Positions 12,610-21,232 of a DNA stretch of 25,123 nt are shown piece after piece. Origin of the DNA: an uncultured Candidatus Melainabacteria bacterium. GTDB lineage: Bacteria; Cyanobacteriota; Vampirovibrionia; Gastranaerophilales; Gastranaerophilaceae. The stretch spans positions 1-25,123 of the forward strand of contig CAKUXM010000022.1 of assembly GCA_934700335.1 (NCBI GenBank), given 5' to 3'. The position numbers and the translations under genes were made by a program. The notes under the pieces were generated by a model, which worked only from the letters and a program-made list of their open reading frames with translations, searched no databases and was not told the origin of the DNA. Position 1 is the stretch's first letter. Each line of letters starts with the position of its first letter.

Positions 12610-15222
12610 ATGGCAAACTACCTATATGACATTGAAGTAAGCTCGAACATGACATTAATTGTTTTTAAAAATGTTGTAACAGCGCAAGTAAGAAAATTCA
12701 AGCAGACAAAGAACAAAAGTAATTTTGACAAATTCGAGGAATTTATTACACAACCGGATTTGACTTTGGTTGGATTCAATAATAACCGCTACGATGATAG
12801 AATTATAAAATATATTCTTGATAATAATTGCGAATTTTCTACACAGGATATTTACAATTTATCTCAATGTATTATCGAAAATAAGGTTGCGCCAGGTTTT
12901 AAGGCGAAGTGGAATGAGTTTAACTCAATACCTTTTGCAAAGAGTTTTCAAAGCATTGATTTATATGGATTCTATAGAAACAAAGGATTAAAATATTTAG
13001 CACTTGGGTTAGGTATAACAAAAATACAAGAATTGCCTTATGACCCACACAAAGAATTAACGGATGAAGAAATTGAGCAGGTTGAAATTTATTGTGAAAA
13101 TGATGTAGTAATAACGGAAGCACTATACAAAGAATCCCTAAATAAAATTGAAGCAAGGCAAACATTAAATGAAAAATATACAGAGGTAAAAAGAAAATTT
13201 GGATATAAAAAGGATTTTGTCGGCTTATCGGATTCAACACTTGCAGCAGATACTCTTGCACTTAATTATTGTGATAAAAATAATATCAGTTTAAAAGAAT
13301 TTCAGAAATTACGCAGACCCGACTATGATACTATTACAGTCAAAGATTTAATTTTTGAGAATATAACATTCAAGTCACAGGCATGTAATGAACTCTTAAA
13401 TAAATTAAAAAGTGCAGAAATACACCTTAAACCTGATTATATCAACGATTACAAAAATAAAGATACATTTGAAACTCTTGTGCCTGTATCAACTGATGAG
13501 GTCAAAGAAGAAGTTGTAATCAATGGAAAAACATATCAAATAGGGCTTGGCGGTATTCATTCAACTGTAAGAAATCAAGTGTATGAAGGTGAAATTATTG
13601 ATGTAGATGTATCAAGTTACTATCCTAATTTGATTATAAACAATAAAATCAAACCGGATTTTCTAAACGATACTTGGATAGAGATTTATGATGATATAAC
13701 AAAACAAAGGCTGCAAGCTAAAAAACGTGGTGATAAAAGGACAGCGGACGCACTTAAAATTGTTATCAATAGTGCGTATGGTAATTATCGTTACCCATAT
13801 TTTTATGCGTATGACCCTAAAACAGCTTATACTGTCACCTTAAATGGGCAGTTATACTTGTTAATGCTTATTGAAGCATTGGAATTAACAGGTCATAAGG
13901 TAATCTCGGCAAATACTGACGGCATAACATATATTAAAAATCCTGAATCAGATGAATCAGGCATATTAATCGAATGGCAGCAAAACACAGGGTTTGAATT
14001 AGAAAAAACTTTATATAAAAACTACATAGGAAAAGATGTTAATAACTATTCCGCTTTAAAATTAAATGGTGAAATTAAACGCAAAGGTATGTTTGCGCCA
14101 CCCGAAGCGGGTAAAGGTTTAAGTGCAAATATTATTACAAGTGCTGTTGAAAACTATATTTACAAAGGTGTTTCCGTTGAAGATACTATCAACAAGTGTA
14201 AAGATATTAGCTTGTTTTTGTACACTCAGGAAATAGGGAAACAGTTTAAAACAGAGTTTGCAGGACAAGAAATTCAAAGGATAAACCGCTACTTTATATC
14301 AACTGCAAAGCAGGCGCATTACTTACAAAAACGAGATAAAAATAATAAATTGACAAGTATTGTTGCAAATAAAAAGGTCGTTTTGGCTAACGATTTAAGC
14401 GATAAAGAGCTTATAAAACTTGTTGATAAGAAGCATTACATAAATGAAGCAAACAAAATTCTTGACGACTTATTGGCTGCAAATCGAGCAAAAGAACTCT
14501 TGGAAGTTAACGCACAAGCTATTGAAACATTGCAGAATCAAGGTTTAAAGTTATTCCCGAAGAAATACAAGGAGAATCCAAAAGGTATAAAATTAAAGGA
14601 CTTACCTGATTCATTTGATTTTTCAGCATATCCCACAGTTGCAGTAATGACAGGTGAGGGCGTAATTGCTATAGATGTTGATTATCCTGAATTATTGCCG
14701 CACAAATTGAAAGAAGAATTACAGAATAGTAATACCTTAAAAAGCTATGTTCATGAGGGTGGGCGCTATAAATACTTCTTCAAAGTCAAATCATCAGATA
14801 TAAAGCAAAGAGCCTACTTAAAATCATACGGTTACGAAATTTTGTATGGTAAACCTGCAAATATTGCAGGAGCATACAATTATAAAGATGTATATAAATT
14901 TGAAGGTGTTATCGCAGATATTCCGGAAACAGTTTATGAAATACTTAAACATGTTCAAGCCACTGAAAAGCCATTAAAGAAGACGGAACAAACAATTCAA
15001 GAAATTAGTCAGGATAAAATTGACACTATGCTTGAATTTGTAAGAGACGCCTTGACTAATCGAGGCATTGAATTCAGGGAAGAAATACCGAAAGATGATT
15101 ACAAACGACAAATATGTCACGAATATGCACAAATAATCTTTCATTTTACGTGCCCCTTTAATGATGAACACACAACACGTAGCAACAATGATGTAATCTT
15201 ATGTATCAACGAATACGGGTGA
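12610..15222 (+). CDS. Family B DNA polymerase fused to a primase-polymerase-like domain (frame ends at an in-frame TGA)
   Basis: Element-encoded replicative polymerase. Residues 1-180 are a DEDDy 3'-5' exonuclease: YDIE (6-9), VGFNNNRYDD (54-63), YCENDVV (161-167). The polymerase has motif A DVDVSSYYPNLII (Asp 331/333), motif B KIVINSAYGNY (383-393) and motif C ANTDG (Asp 437), with only about 50 residues between A and B, so there is no protein-priming TPR1 insert. Residues about 660-800 look like an archaeo-eukaryotic-type PrimPol: VIAIDVDYP (Asp 689, 691), HEGGRYKYFF (716-725, with Tyr where His is usual) and EILYGKPANIAGAYNYK. The last 60 residues start a zinc motif, HFTCPFNDEHTT, which is cut by TGA at 15220. 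The same frame continues after it with LRCWHESC and the helicase. AGGAGG precedes the ATG. Confidence 0.9.
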   Translation: MANYLYDIEVSSNMTLIVFKNVVTAQVRKFKQTKNKSNFDKFEEFITQPDLTLVGFNNNRYDDRIIKYILDNNCEFSTQDIYNLSQCIIENKVAPGFKAKWNEFNSIPFAKSFQSIDLYGFYRNKGLKYLALGLGITKIQELPYDPHKELTDEEIEQVEIYCENDVVITEALYKESLNKIEARQTLNEKYTEVKRKFGYKKDFVGLSDSTLAADTLALNYCDKNNISLKEFQKLRRPDYDTITVKDLIFENITFKSQACNELLNKLKSAEIHLKPDYINDYKNKDTFETLVPVSTDEVKEEVVINGKTYQIGLGGIHSTVRNQVYEGEIIDVDVSSYYPNLIINNKIKPDFLNDTWIEIYDDITKQRLQAKKRGDKRTADALKIVINSAYGNYRYPYFYAYDPKTAYTVTLNGQLYLLMLIEALELTGHKVISANTDGITYIKNPESDESGILIEWQQNTGFELEKTLYKNYIGKDVNNYSALKLNGEIKRKGMFAPPEAGKGLSANIITSAVENYIYKGVSVEDTINKCKDISLFLYTQEIGKQFKTEFAGQEIQRINRYFISTAKQAHYLQKRDKNNKLTSIVANKKVVLANDLSDKELIKLVDKKHYINEANKILDDLLAANRAKELLEVNAQAIETLQNQGLKLFPKKYKENPKGIKLKDLPDSFDFSAYPTVAVMTGEGVIAIDVDYPELLPHKLKEELQNSNTLKSYVHEGGRYKYFFKVKSSDIKQRAYLKSYGYEILYGKPANIAGAYNYKDVYKFEGVIADIPETVYEILKHVQATEKPLKKTEQTIQEISQDKIDTMLEFVRDALTNRGIEFREEIPKDDYKRQICHEYAQIIFHFTCPFNDEHTTRSNNDVILCINEYG
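15220..15222 (+). other. In-frame TGA between polymerase-primase and helicase
   Basis: The context is GGG TGA ATA. The frame from 12610 to 17346 is 1,579 codons including TAA, and this is its only internal stop. Sequence on both sides reads as one zinc motif: CPFNDEH before it and RCWHESC after it. TGA would read as Trp after a single-base change from TGG. It is a nonsense mutation, a sequencing error, or a readthrough or recoding site. Confidence 0.85.
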
Positions 15223-15300
15223 ATATTCCTCCGCTGCTGGCATGAATCGTGCAGAGATTCAATAGTTGCTTTTACAAAAAAATTAAACGAAGAACTAAAA

Positions 15301-17346
15301 ATGCACTTAAAACAAGTGTATAAAGGGGATTCAACTATTGAAAATGTGCAGAATGATGAAGAAGCCGAATTTATCAAGGGTATTAAACCTCTTGTTATAC
15401 GCGATATTCAGCTTGATAAATTCTACAAAACATTAGTTGAAACAAAAGAAAAATCTTTAACTTTAATAAATGCGCCGACAGGCTGCGGAAAAACTTACAC
15501 GTCAATAAAATATGCTATTGATGTTGTTAAATCTGGTGAAAGTGTTGTTATTATTTGCTCAACCATTGAAGAAGTAAAAAGAACTGCAGGAATTATCAAA
15601 GGATATAACTTTGACGATTTTAGTCTTGCGATAAGCGGATTTGATACCGAGCCTAAAAAATTTAAAAGTATTATTGTTACAACTTATGCCTACATTACTT
15701 CAAAGGGTGATAGCGGCACGCCTTACAAAATTGCTAAAAAGATACTTACTGAGAGGGTTGTAATTTGTGATGAAATACAAATGATAGCAACATATTCAGA
15801 TAAGATTATCCCCCTTTGTGTGCGTTATCAAATCGAAGATAACATATTAAAATTGACAACCCAATGCCCACACACATCACGCAAAGGAACATGTGAGAAT
15901 TGTAATAGAATATTTGAAAATAAAATTGAGTTAAAAACACAGGAATTTTTGTTGTATAAAAGCTTACCTTTCATTGAGAAATATAGACAGCAAATACAGA
16001 AGCCGATTGAAGATAAAATATTTAACCCGGAATTCTACAGTGATATATCTATTAACAACTTAAAAGTACAATACATTGAGCCGGATAAAAAGCTTTTCGA
16101 CTTATTTCCTTTCATTGCTGAAAACATAAGCAATTTTGAGGATTTACAACTGCGCATACAATTCCCTTATGTTGAAGGTGAAAACGGTAAGGAATATCTT
16201 ACAAAGGAAGATGTTATAAAATTAAGCGAAAGCGAAAAACCACCTAAAATACACTTCCCAAAATATGCCTGTGGTGTGCCTATGCTACATTGTAAAAGTA
16301 AAATGTTCTACGAAAATATTTTTACCTATTCTAAAAAAGTAATTGCCATGAGTGCAACAATACCATTGAGTATTCAGAACGATTTTGAAAATTTTGCAGC
16401 AAATGCAGGGTTTGAAATGCAGAAGTGTAATATTGAAGCTAATGCAATAAAATTTAATGTTTCAGCATTGAAACTTGACCGCAAATTAAGTCACAGTGAT
16501 ATTAACTACATACTTAATAATGTTGATTTATCTACATTTTTGGTTGAGCCGACTTTATATGACGCAAAAATACAGTATGATGAACTAACTAAAGATAACA
16601 AATTAGCCTCAAAAATAATATTCTTCAGACAAGGTGATTACACAAATATTTTTGAGAATATTCAAGGTGAAGCAAAGGTTGAAAATTGCACAAAAACAAT
16701 ACGATTAACCTATGCAAACAGCGCAATATGCAGGGCAAAAGATATGCCGGATATTGATTTTGTTATAGTTGATTGTTCACAATTCTTACCTACACTTGCA
16801 CTTGATTTTAAGTCTAAAACAGTTGATAAACTTGAAATGCGCGACATTCAAGCAAGAAATATTGAGGACAAATTACATCAAATTATTGGCAGGGTGTTCA
16901 GGAGTGAATTAGACTATAACCCAAACATTACCCAAGTTGATAACCGCAAAATAATACTATTGCTGCATAATTTGCCTTATGAGTTGCAGGACTTTAAACC
17001 CAGTTATAAAATATGCAACACTTATGAAGAATACTGTAACGAGCAGGTTACAGGATATTTGGATAAAAAACGCAAAGAGTGCATTGTAACAACAATAAAA
17101 GAAATTTTAAGCGGTAAAACCCCTGATGATAAAGGGTTAGAACAAAAGTGCGATATGATGTTTAAGGCGCTTGAAGTAGGCCTATCAAAGCTCAATAGAA
17201 GAACAGAATACGATTTGTTAAATGATGAGGATAGGGCTTATATCAAGCAGTTAAAACGCGACAAAAACCCTTATAAAGAGATAATGTCGTACTTTATCGA
17301 CCGGTATAACTACTACCCTAACAAGGAGGTTAAAGAAAATGAATAA
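15301..17346 (+). CDS. SF2-type DNA helicase, C-terminal part of the polymerase-primase-helicase frame
   Basis: Counting from ATG 15301 (681 residues): Walker A INAPTGCGKTYTS (56-68), Ia-like VVIICSTIEEVKRTAG (82-97), Walker B VVICDEIQM (153-161, DEIQ), motif III MSATIP, and motif VI HQIIGRVFRS with the arginine finger. A cysteine cluster CPHTSRKGTC-EN-C (189-201) could bind zinc or an Fe-S cluster. It presumably unwinds DNA for the linked polymerase. The ATG at 15301 has only a weak GAAG upstream, whereas the frame is open from 15223 and those 26 codons encode the second half of a zinc motif. So the native product is probably a single chain with the polymerase. The stop overlaps the excisionase ATG by 8 bp, which fits a translationally coupled operon. 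Confidence 0.85.
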   Translation: MHLKQVYKGDSTIENVQNDEEAEFIKGIKPLVIRDIQLDKFYKTLVETKEKSLTLINAPTGCGKTYTSIKYAIDVVKSGESVVIICSTIEEVKRTAGIIKGYNFDDFSLAISGFDTEPKKFKSIIVTTYAYITSKGDSGTPYKIAKKILTERVVICDEIQMIATYSDKIIPLCVRYQIEDNILKLTTQCPHTSRKGTCENCNRIFENKIELKTQEFLLYKSLPFIEKYRQQIQKPIEDKIFNPEFYSDISINNLKVQYIEPDKKLFDLFPFIAENISNFEDLQLRIQFPYVEGENGKEYLTKEDVIKLSESEKPPKIHFPKYACGVPMLHCKSKMFYENIFTYSKKVIAMSATIPLSIQNDFENFAANAGFEMQKCNIEANAIKFNVSALKLDRKLSHSDINYILNNVDLSTFLVEPTLYDAKIQYDELTKDNKLASKIIFFRQGDYTNIFENIQGEAKVENCTKTIRLTYANSAICRAKDMPDIDFVIVDCSQFLPTLALDFKSKTVDKLEMRDIQARNIEDKLHQIIGRVFRSELDYNPNITQVDNRKIILLLHNLPYELQDFKPSYKICNTYEEYCNEQVTGYLDKKRKECIVTTIKEILSGKTPDDKGLEQKCDMMFKALEVGLSKLNRRTEYDLLNDEDRAYIKQLKRDKNPYKEIMSYFIDRYNYYPNKEVKENE

Positions 17347-17515
17347 CCTCTTAAACATCAAAGAATCAGCTATTTATTTACGTATTTCTACAAGCACATT
17401 GTATCGCTGGGTACATCAAAAGAAGATTAAACATGCCAAAATCGGCTCAAGAGTGTTATTTTCGCAAGAATATCTTGACGAATTTATCAATAAGAACACT
17501 ATCGACACAGGATAA
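17339..17515 (+). CDS. Excisionase-family DNA-binding protein
   Basis: This 58-residue protein is a winged HTH of the excisionase/MerR type: LLNIKESAIYLRISTSTLYR, WVHQKKIKHAKIGSRVLFSQ, EYLDEFI. The pattern 'L-x-IxEaAxxLxIsxxTLYRWVxxxxIpxxKIGsxxxF' is standard. AAGGAGG lies about 10 bases upstream, inside the helicase gene, whose stop it overlaps by 8 bp. It lies 149 bp before the integrase, so it is the likely directionality factor (Xis) for excision at tRNA-fMet. Similar small HTHs can also be transcription factors. Confidence 0.82.
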   Translation: MNNLLNIKESAIYLRISTSTLYRWVHQKKIKHAKIGSRVLFSQEYLDEFINKNTIDTG

Positions 17516-17664
17516 TATCTTATAACCAGAAGCACTGCAGCACTATGCCGGCACGGTGCTCGCGGTGCCGTGAATATTTCAAAAATTCGGGTTTGCAAAA
17601 GTATGCGAACAGGCTCGCAAGAGCCAATTAACACGACAAAATTATAATAAGGAGCATAAAAACA
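17516..17664. other. GC-rich hairpin region between xis and int
   Basis: The segment has CGGCAC/GTGCCG (about 17549-17571) and a perfect GGCTC-GCAA-GAGCC hairpin with a GNRA loop (17612-17625), in marked contrast to the AT-rich neighbours. No T-run follows, so these are not simple terminators. They could control integrase expression at RNA level. Confidence 0.45.
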
Positions 17665-18780
17665 ATGATAAAAGCAGTTAGACAAAACAAGAAAACAGAA
17701 AAGTGGGAATATGATTACAAAGACCTTAGAGGCAAAAGACATATTAAAAAAGGTTTTAACACCAAAGATGAAGCCGAAAGAGCATTAGTAAAACATTATG
17801 AAGAATTAAACAAAGGTATAAATCCTATAAACAAAAAGACAAACATCAAAGAAGCAGGCGAATTATATCTAAGACTTCACGCAAGTACAAACTGCAAACC
17901 TACAACATATAAAACTTATGAGGTTTACTTAAATAACATCATTGTACCATTCTTTGGGGATTTGAATATCAATGAAATCAGCCCGATACTCATCAAAGAA
18001 TTTATGAAACAAATGCAGGACAAAGGCAGAGCCAATGCCACAATAAACAAGTACATAAAATTTATGAGTGCGATTTATAATTTTATGGTTGATAGCGACG
18101 CTGCGGTAAGAAATCCTCTTGCACGCGTAAAATCCCTTAAAGAAATCAAAAACAAAAAGATTCGTGCATTATGTACAGAAGAAGTTCAAGCCTTATTGAG
18201 TAAAACAAAAGTTATTTATCCAGATTTTTATCCTTTGTTATTTACCGCAATATTTACCGGCATGAGAAAGGGGGAAATATTGGCTTTGACTTGGGATTCA
18301 ATAAACTGGATTACTCAGAAAATTACAGTAGATAAAAATTATACTCATGGCGGATTAGGGACTCCCAAAACAGGTAAAATCAGAGTAATCGATATGTCTA
18401 ATGAGTTAGCAAAAGTTTTGAAAGAATGGCGTTTGGCTTGCCCGCATAGTGAATTAAATTTAGTATTCCCTAATTCTAATGGGAACTATCAAAGTGCTGA
18501 TAATTTGGCAAAAAGGAGATTTTTGCCTGCTTTAAACAGAGCCGGAATTGATAAAATTAGATTCCACGATTTAAGACATACTTATGCTAGTTTATTGCTT
18601 GCAAACGGTGCCCCGATGAAATATGTTCAACATCAGCTAGGGCATTCATCAATTACTATGACAATGAATTTGTATACTCATTTGTTGCCGGAAGTTAATG
18701 ATAAGTGTGTAAATTTGCTTAATAATATTGTTAATACAACCGTTGCAACAAATGAGTATATTAGAAAGTTTGGAACTTAA
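17665..18780 (+). CDS. Tyrosine recombinase/integrase
   Basis: Catalyses integration and excision of the element at tRNA-fMet. Domains of this 371-residue protein: an N-terminal arm-binding segment (WEYDYKDLRGKRHIKKGFNT, 14-33); a SAM-like core-binding domain (about 60-155); and the catalytic domain with Arg 201 (TGMRKGEI), Lys 235 (GTPKTGK), His 301-x-x-Arg 304 (HDLRHTYASL), His 327 (LGHSS) and nucleophile Tyr 337 (NLYTHL). All six active-site residues are in place. AAGGAG precedes the ATG. The gene points at attR and its end overlaps the convergent HNH gene by 4 bp. Arm sites are probably the TTGCAAC repeats at each end. Confidence 0.95.
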   Translation: MIKAVRQNKKTEKWEYDYKDLRGKRHIKKGFNTKDEAERALVKHYEELNKGINPINKKTNIKEAGELYLRLHASTNCKPTTYKTYEVYLNNIIVPFFGDLNINEISPILIKEFMKQMQDKGRANATINKYIKFMSAIYNFMVDSDAAVRNPLARVKSLKEIKNKKIRALCTEEVQALLSKTKVIYPDFYPLLFTAIFTGMRKGEILALTWDSINWITQKITVDKNYTHGGLGTPKTGKIRVIDMSNELAKVLKEWRLACPHSELNLVFPNSNGNYQSADNLAKRRFLPALNRAGIDKIRFHDLRHTYASLLLANGAPMKYVQHQLGHSSITMTMNLYTHLLPEVNDKCVNLLNNIVNTTVATNEYIRKFGT

Positions 18781-19466
18781 TCATAAAAATTAAACTCACA
18801 AGCTAAGAATTCTCTTATTACAATTTTTACTTGATAACCATTATTGCAATTTACATAATATCTATATCTTTCTTCTTGTATTATATTCCATTTTAAAAAT
18901 AAGAAATTTCCACAAATACATATACGATTGGCAGCACGTGAGCCAACTTCTGGATATTTTGTTAATTCATATACAGCTTCAAAATCATCTCTTTGTACTT
19001 TTGATAGCATTGGTAGTATATAAAATCTGGCACTGTATTTTTCATCATGTAAAGGGACGCTGAAGTCATAAAAAATGTGACATTTTGCTAATATTAAACA
19101 TATTTTTTTTAACCGTTCATCTGTCAAATCTATTATGAATTTATTGCCTTCTTTATATAATGAATTTGTAATAGTATTTAATAATGCTGGAGTGTGTTTT
19201 AAAGTTTTTTTTATTGATTTTCTTTCTAAATTTTCTATTTTTAATGAATTGCATTTTGCACATTCAATTAAACAAGCAAGATATTCTTCATCAATAGAAA
19301 ATCCATTATTGCACTTTGAACAGATATTAATGGTATAAAGTCTATCTGGATAGGGCTTATCTAGAAAAACTTTAGATGGAACATGTTCTTTTGTTTCCGC
19401 TTCTCCATAACAAAATAAGCAATTTTCTAGTTGTCTTTCATCTGCATAATTTTCGTAATAATCCAT
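18777..19466 (-). CDS. HNH-like zinc protein, cargo gene at the right end
   Basis: This 229-residue protein, from ATG 19466 (AAGGAAA upstream), has an N-terminal CLFCYGEAETKEHVPSKVFL followed by YTINICSKCNNGFSIDEEYL. CxxC...EHV-P-S-K...CxxCN matches the treble-clef HNH pattern (zinc cysteines, EH in the catalytic position, then CxxCNN). The C-terminal two-thirds has no recognised domain. A frame extending to 19559 would run through the arm-site region and a terminator stem and is rejected. Lying between integrase and attachment site and facing against the other genes, it is a typical cargo position for a defence or nuclease gene. Confidence 0.72.
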   Translation of the reverse strand: MDYYENYADERQLENCLFCYGEAETKEHVPSKVFLDKPYPDRLYTINICSKCNNGFSIDEEYLACLIECAKCNSLKIENLERKSIKKTLKHTPALLNTITNSLYKEGNKFIIDLTDERLKKICLILAKCHIFYDFSVPLHDEKYSARFYILPMLSKVQRDDFEAVYELTKYPEVGSRAANRICICGNFLFLKWNIIQEERYRYYVNCNNGYQVKIVIREFLACEFNFYD

Positions 19467-19504
19467 AGTTAATTTCCTTGCAGCAATTTTAAATAAAGAT
19501 AAAT

Positions 19505-19522
19505 TTGCAACTTTTTTGCAAC
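19505..19522. promoter_or_regulatory. Candidate integrase arm-type site (right)
   Basis: TTGCAACTTTTTTGCAAC, identical to 4604-4621 and in the same orientation, 58 bp inside attR. Confidence 0.5.
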
Positions 19523-19541
19523 TTTTGCCGATTTTTACACT

Positions 19542-19575
19542 AAAAAAGGGTTTTAGCAACTAGCTAAAACCCTTT
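19542..19575. terminator. Terminator of tRNA-fMet supplied by the element
   Basis: GGGTTTTAGC (19548-19557), a five-base loop and GCTAAAACCC (19563-19572) form a 10-bp perfect stem. On the minus strand it is followed by TTTTTT. It lies just past the CCA end of tRNA-fMet, so the element brings a new terminator for the tRNA it uses. Confidence 0.8.
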
Positions 19576-19579
19576 AAAA

Positions 19580-19932
<353 letters not shown>

Positions 19933-20067
19933 TTATTAAATTTGTAATTGAGCGAAACACTCTCAACATCTTTATTATGCTCCGTAAATTTTAAAAATCA
20001 ACCCTTTTCTTTTTTAATCGTGATTTTTTACAATGTTTGTAATATTTTCCCCTCCAAAATTTTAAGC

Positions 20068-20100
20068 AAAAAAAAAGAGTCATTTGTTTTTGACCCTTTT
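20068..20100 (-). terminator. Intrinsic terminator, minus strand
   Basis: GGGTCA (20096-20091), an eight-base loop and TGACTC (20082-20077) form a 6-bp stem with one G-U pair, followed by T9 on the minus strand. The plus strand would contain an A-C mismatch. It would end a short transcript that carries the micro-ORF at 20248-20174. Confidence 0.6.
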
Positions 20101-20135
20101 GGAATTTTTAAAATTGTTCTAAATTCCTCGTAATG

Positions 20136-20155
20136 TGTAGTGTAGTGTAGTGTGT
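20136..20155. repeat. TGTAG pentanucleotide repeat
   Basis: Three exact TGTAG copies (20136-20150) followed by TGTGTG. Short tandem array in the 3' part of the putative micro-ORF transcript; copy number may vary between strains. Confidence 0.7.
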
Positions 20156-20173
20156 GTTATGTGTTTAAAAATC

Positions 20174-20248
20174 TTACCTCAAGCCCTTTGGGTCTTGATA
20201 TCTTGTCCTCGTATTTATATTAAGTATTTTTCTTCTGAAAAATTTCAT
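20174..20248 (-). CDS. Putative 24-residue basic micro-protein
   Basis: ATG 20248 follows GAGGAAAAT and the frame ends TAA. The peptide starts MKFFRRKILNINTRTRYQDP and ends KGLR; it is strongly basic (Lys/Arg about one third) with no membrane helix. A T-rich terminator follows 75 bp downstream on the same strand, so a complete transcription unit lies here, divergent from surE. No family is recognised. The evidence is the ribosome site plus terminator only. Confidence 0.4.
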   Translation of the reverse strand: MKFFRRKILNINTRTRYQDPKGLR

Positions 20249-20387
20249 ATTTTCCTCAAAATATATCCTTTTTGTTACATAACGTTACAAAGCTACCTTT
20301 TTATCCTCAGTTTGTATGATTAATATTATTTGAATATAAGTTATACTCAAAATACGTAATAGTCTTTATATTAAGAAGGAGATATCC

Positions 20388-21182
20388 ATGAAAATATTAG
20401 TTTCTAACGATGACGGCATTGCAGCTAACGGTATTCACGCTTTAGTTGAAGCACTAAGCCCAGAACACGACGTATACGTTGTTGCTCCAGACAGAGAACG
20501 TTCTGCTGCTGGTCATTCTCTTACTCTTCACACTCCATTAAGAGTTGATGAAGTTGAACCAATCTACGGTGCTAAAAGGGCATGGAACACTTCTGGTACA
20601 CCTGGAGACTGCGTAAAAATCGCAGTTAACGCAATTCTTTCTCCAGAAGAAAGACCTGACCTTGTAATTTCTGGTATCAACCATGGTCCAAATTTAGGTA
20701 CTGATATTTTATATTCTGGTACTGTAAGTTGTGCCCTTGAAGGAGCCTTAATGAGTATTCCTTCAATTGCAGTTTCTCTATGCAGCACCTCTACTGAACT
20801 TGAATCATTCAGACCAACAGCTCACTTTATATCAAGCCTATTACCACACCTAGAAGATTTCAGCTTTCCTCCAAAAGTTATCTTAAATATCAACTACCCT
20901 GGTGTTCACTGTGATGATATCGGAGGAATAGCAATAACTGAACTTGGTGCAAAAATGTTCACAGACGATTATGAAAAAAGAGTTGACCCTCGTGGTAAAA
21001 CATATTACTGGATGGCTGGCGAATTAACTTCAGATCCTGCTGATGCAATGACAGATATCGCTGCTGTTCGTAATAATCGTATCTCAATTACACCAGTAAC
21101 TTTTGAAATGACTAAAAAAAGTTTAATTGCTGAATTGAACAGTGTTCTTTGCAAACATGATGTTTGCGAGTGGTTTAAATAA
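20388..21182 (+). CDS. surE: 5'/3'-nucleotidase SurE
   Basis: Metal-dependent phosphatase of nucleoside monophosphates (and often short polyphosphate), a stationary-phase housekeeping enzyme. The 264-residue protein has MKILVSNDDGIAANGIHALV with the Asp-Asp metal ligands (8-9), APDRERSAAGHSLTLHTPLR, SGTPGDCVK and SGINHGPNLGTDILYSGTVS, followed by ALEGALMSIPSIAVS, all diagnostic. Length is normal. AAGGAGATATCC is a near-ideal ribosome site. It lies alone on its strand between the tRNA repeat region and a terminator. Codons ending in C or T in highly used amino acids differ from the AT-ending style of element genes. Confidence 0.97.
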   Translation: MKILVSNDDGIAANGIHALVEALSPEHDVYVVAPDRERSAAGHSLTLHTPLRVDEVEPIYGAKRAWNTSGTPGDCVKIAVNAILSPEERPDLVISGINHGPNLGTDILYSGTVSCALEGALMSIPSIAVSLCSTSTELESFRPTAHFISSLLPHLEDFSFPPKVILNINYPGVHCDDIGGIAITELGAKMFTDDYEKRVDPRGKTYYWMAGELTSDPADAMTDIAAVRNNRISITPVTFEMTKKSLIAELNSVLCKHDVCEWFK

Positions 21183-21190
21183 TTAAACAA

Positions 21191-21227
21191 AAAATAGAGG
21201 CGAAGCCTTCGGCTTCGCCTCTATTTT
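21191..21227. terminator. Bidirectional terminator between surE and the vWA gene
   Basis: AAAATAGAGGCGAAGCC, loop TTC, and GGCTTCGCCTCTATTTT form a 17-bp perfect stem. A-run and T-run on both sides serve the two convergent genes. The GAGGCGAAGCC core recurs in the terminator at 24708-24742. Confidence 0.92.
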
Positions 21228-21232
21228 TATAC

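Noticed and set aside
12610..17346. Whole-element use of UGA as tryptophan (code 4)
   Set aside because: All other genes are open without internal TGA and use TGG for Trp, so a global code change is not supported.
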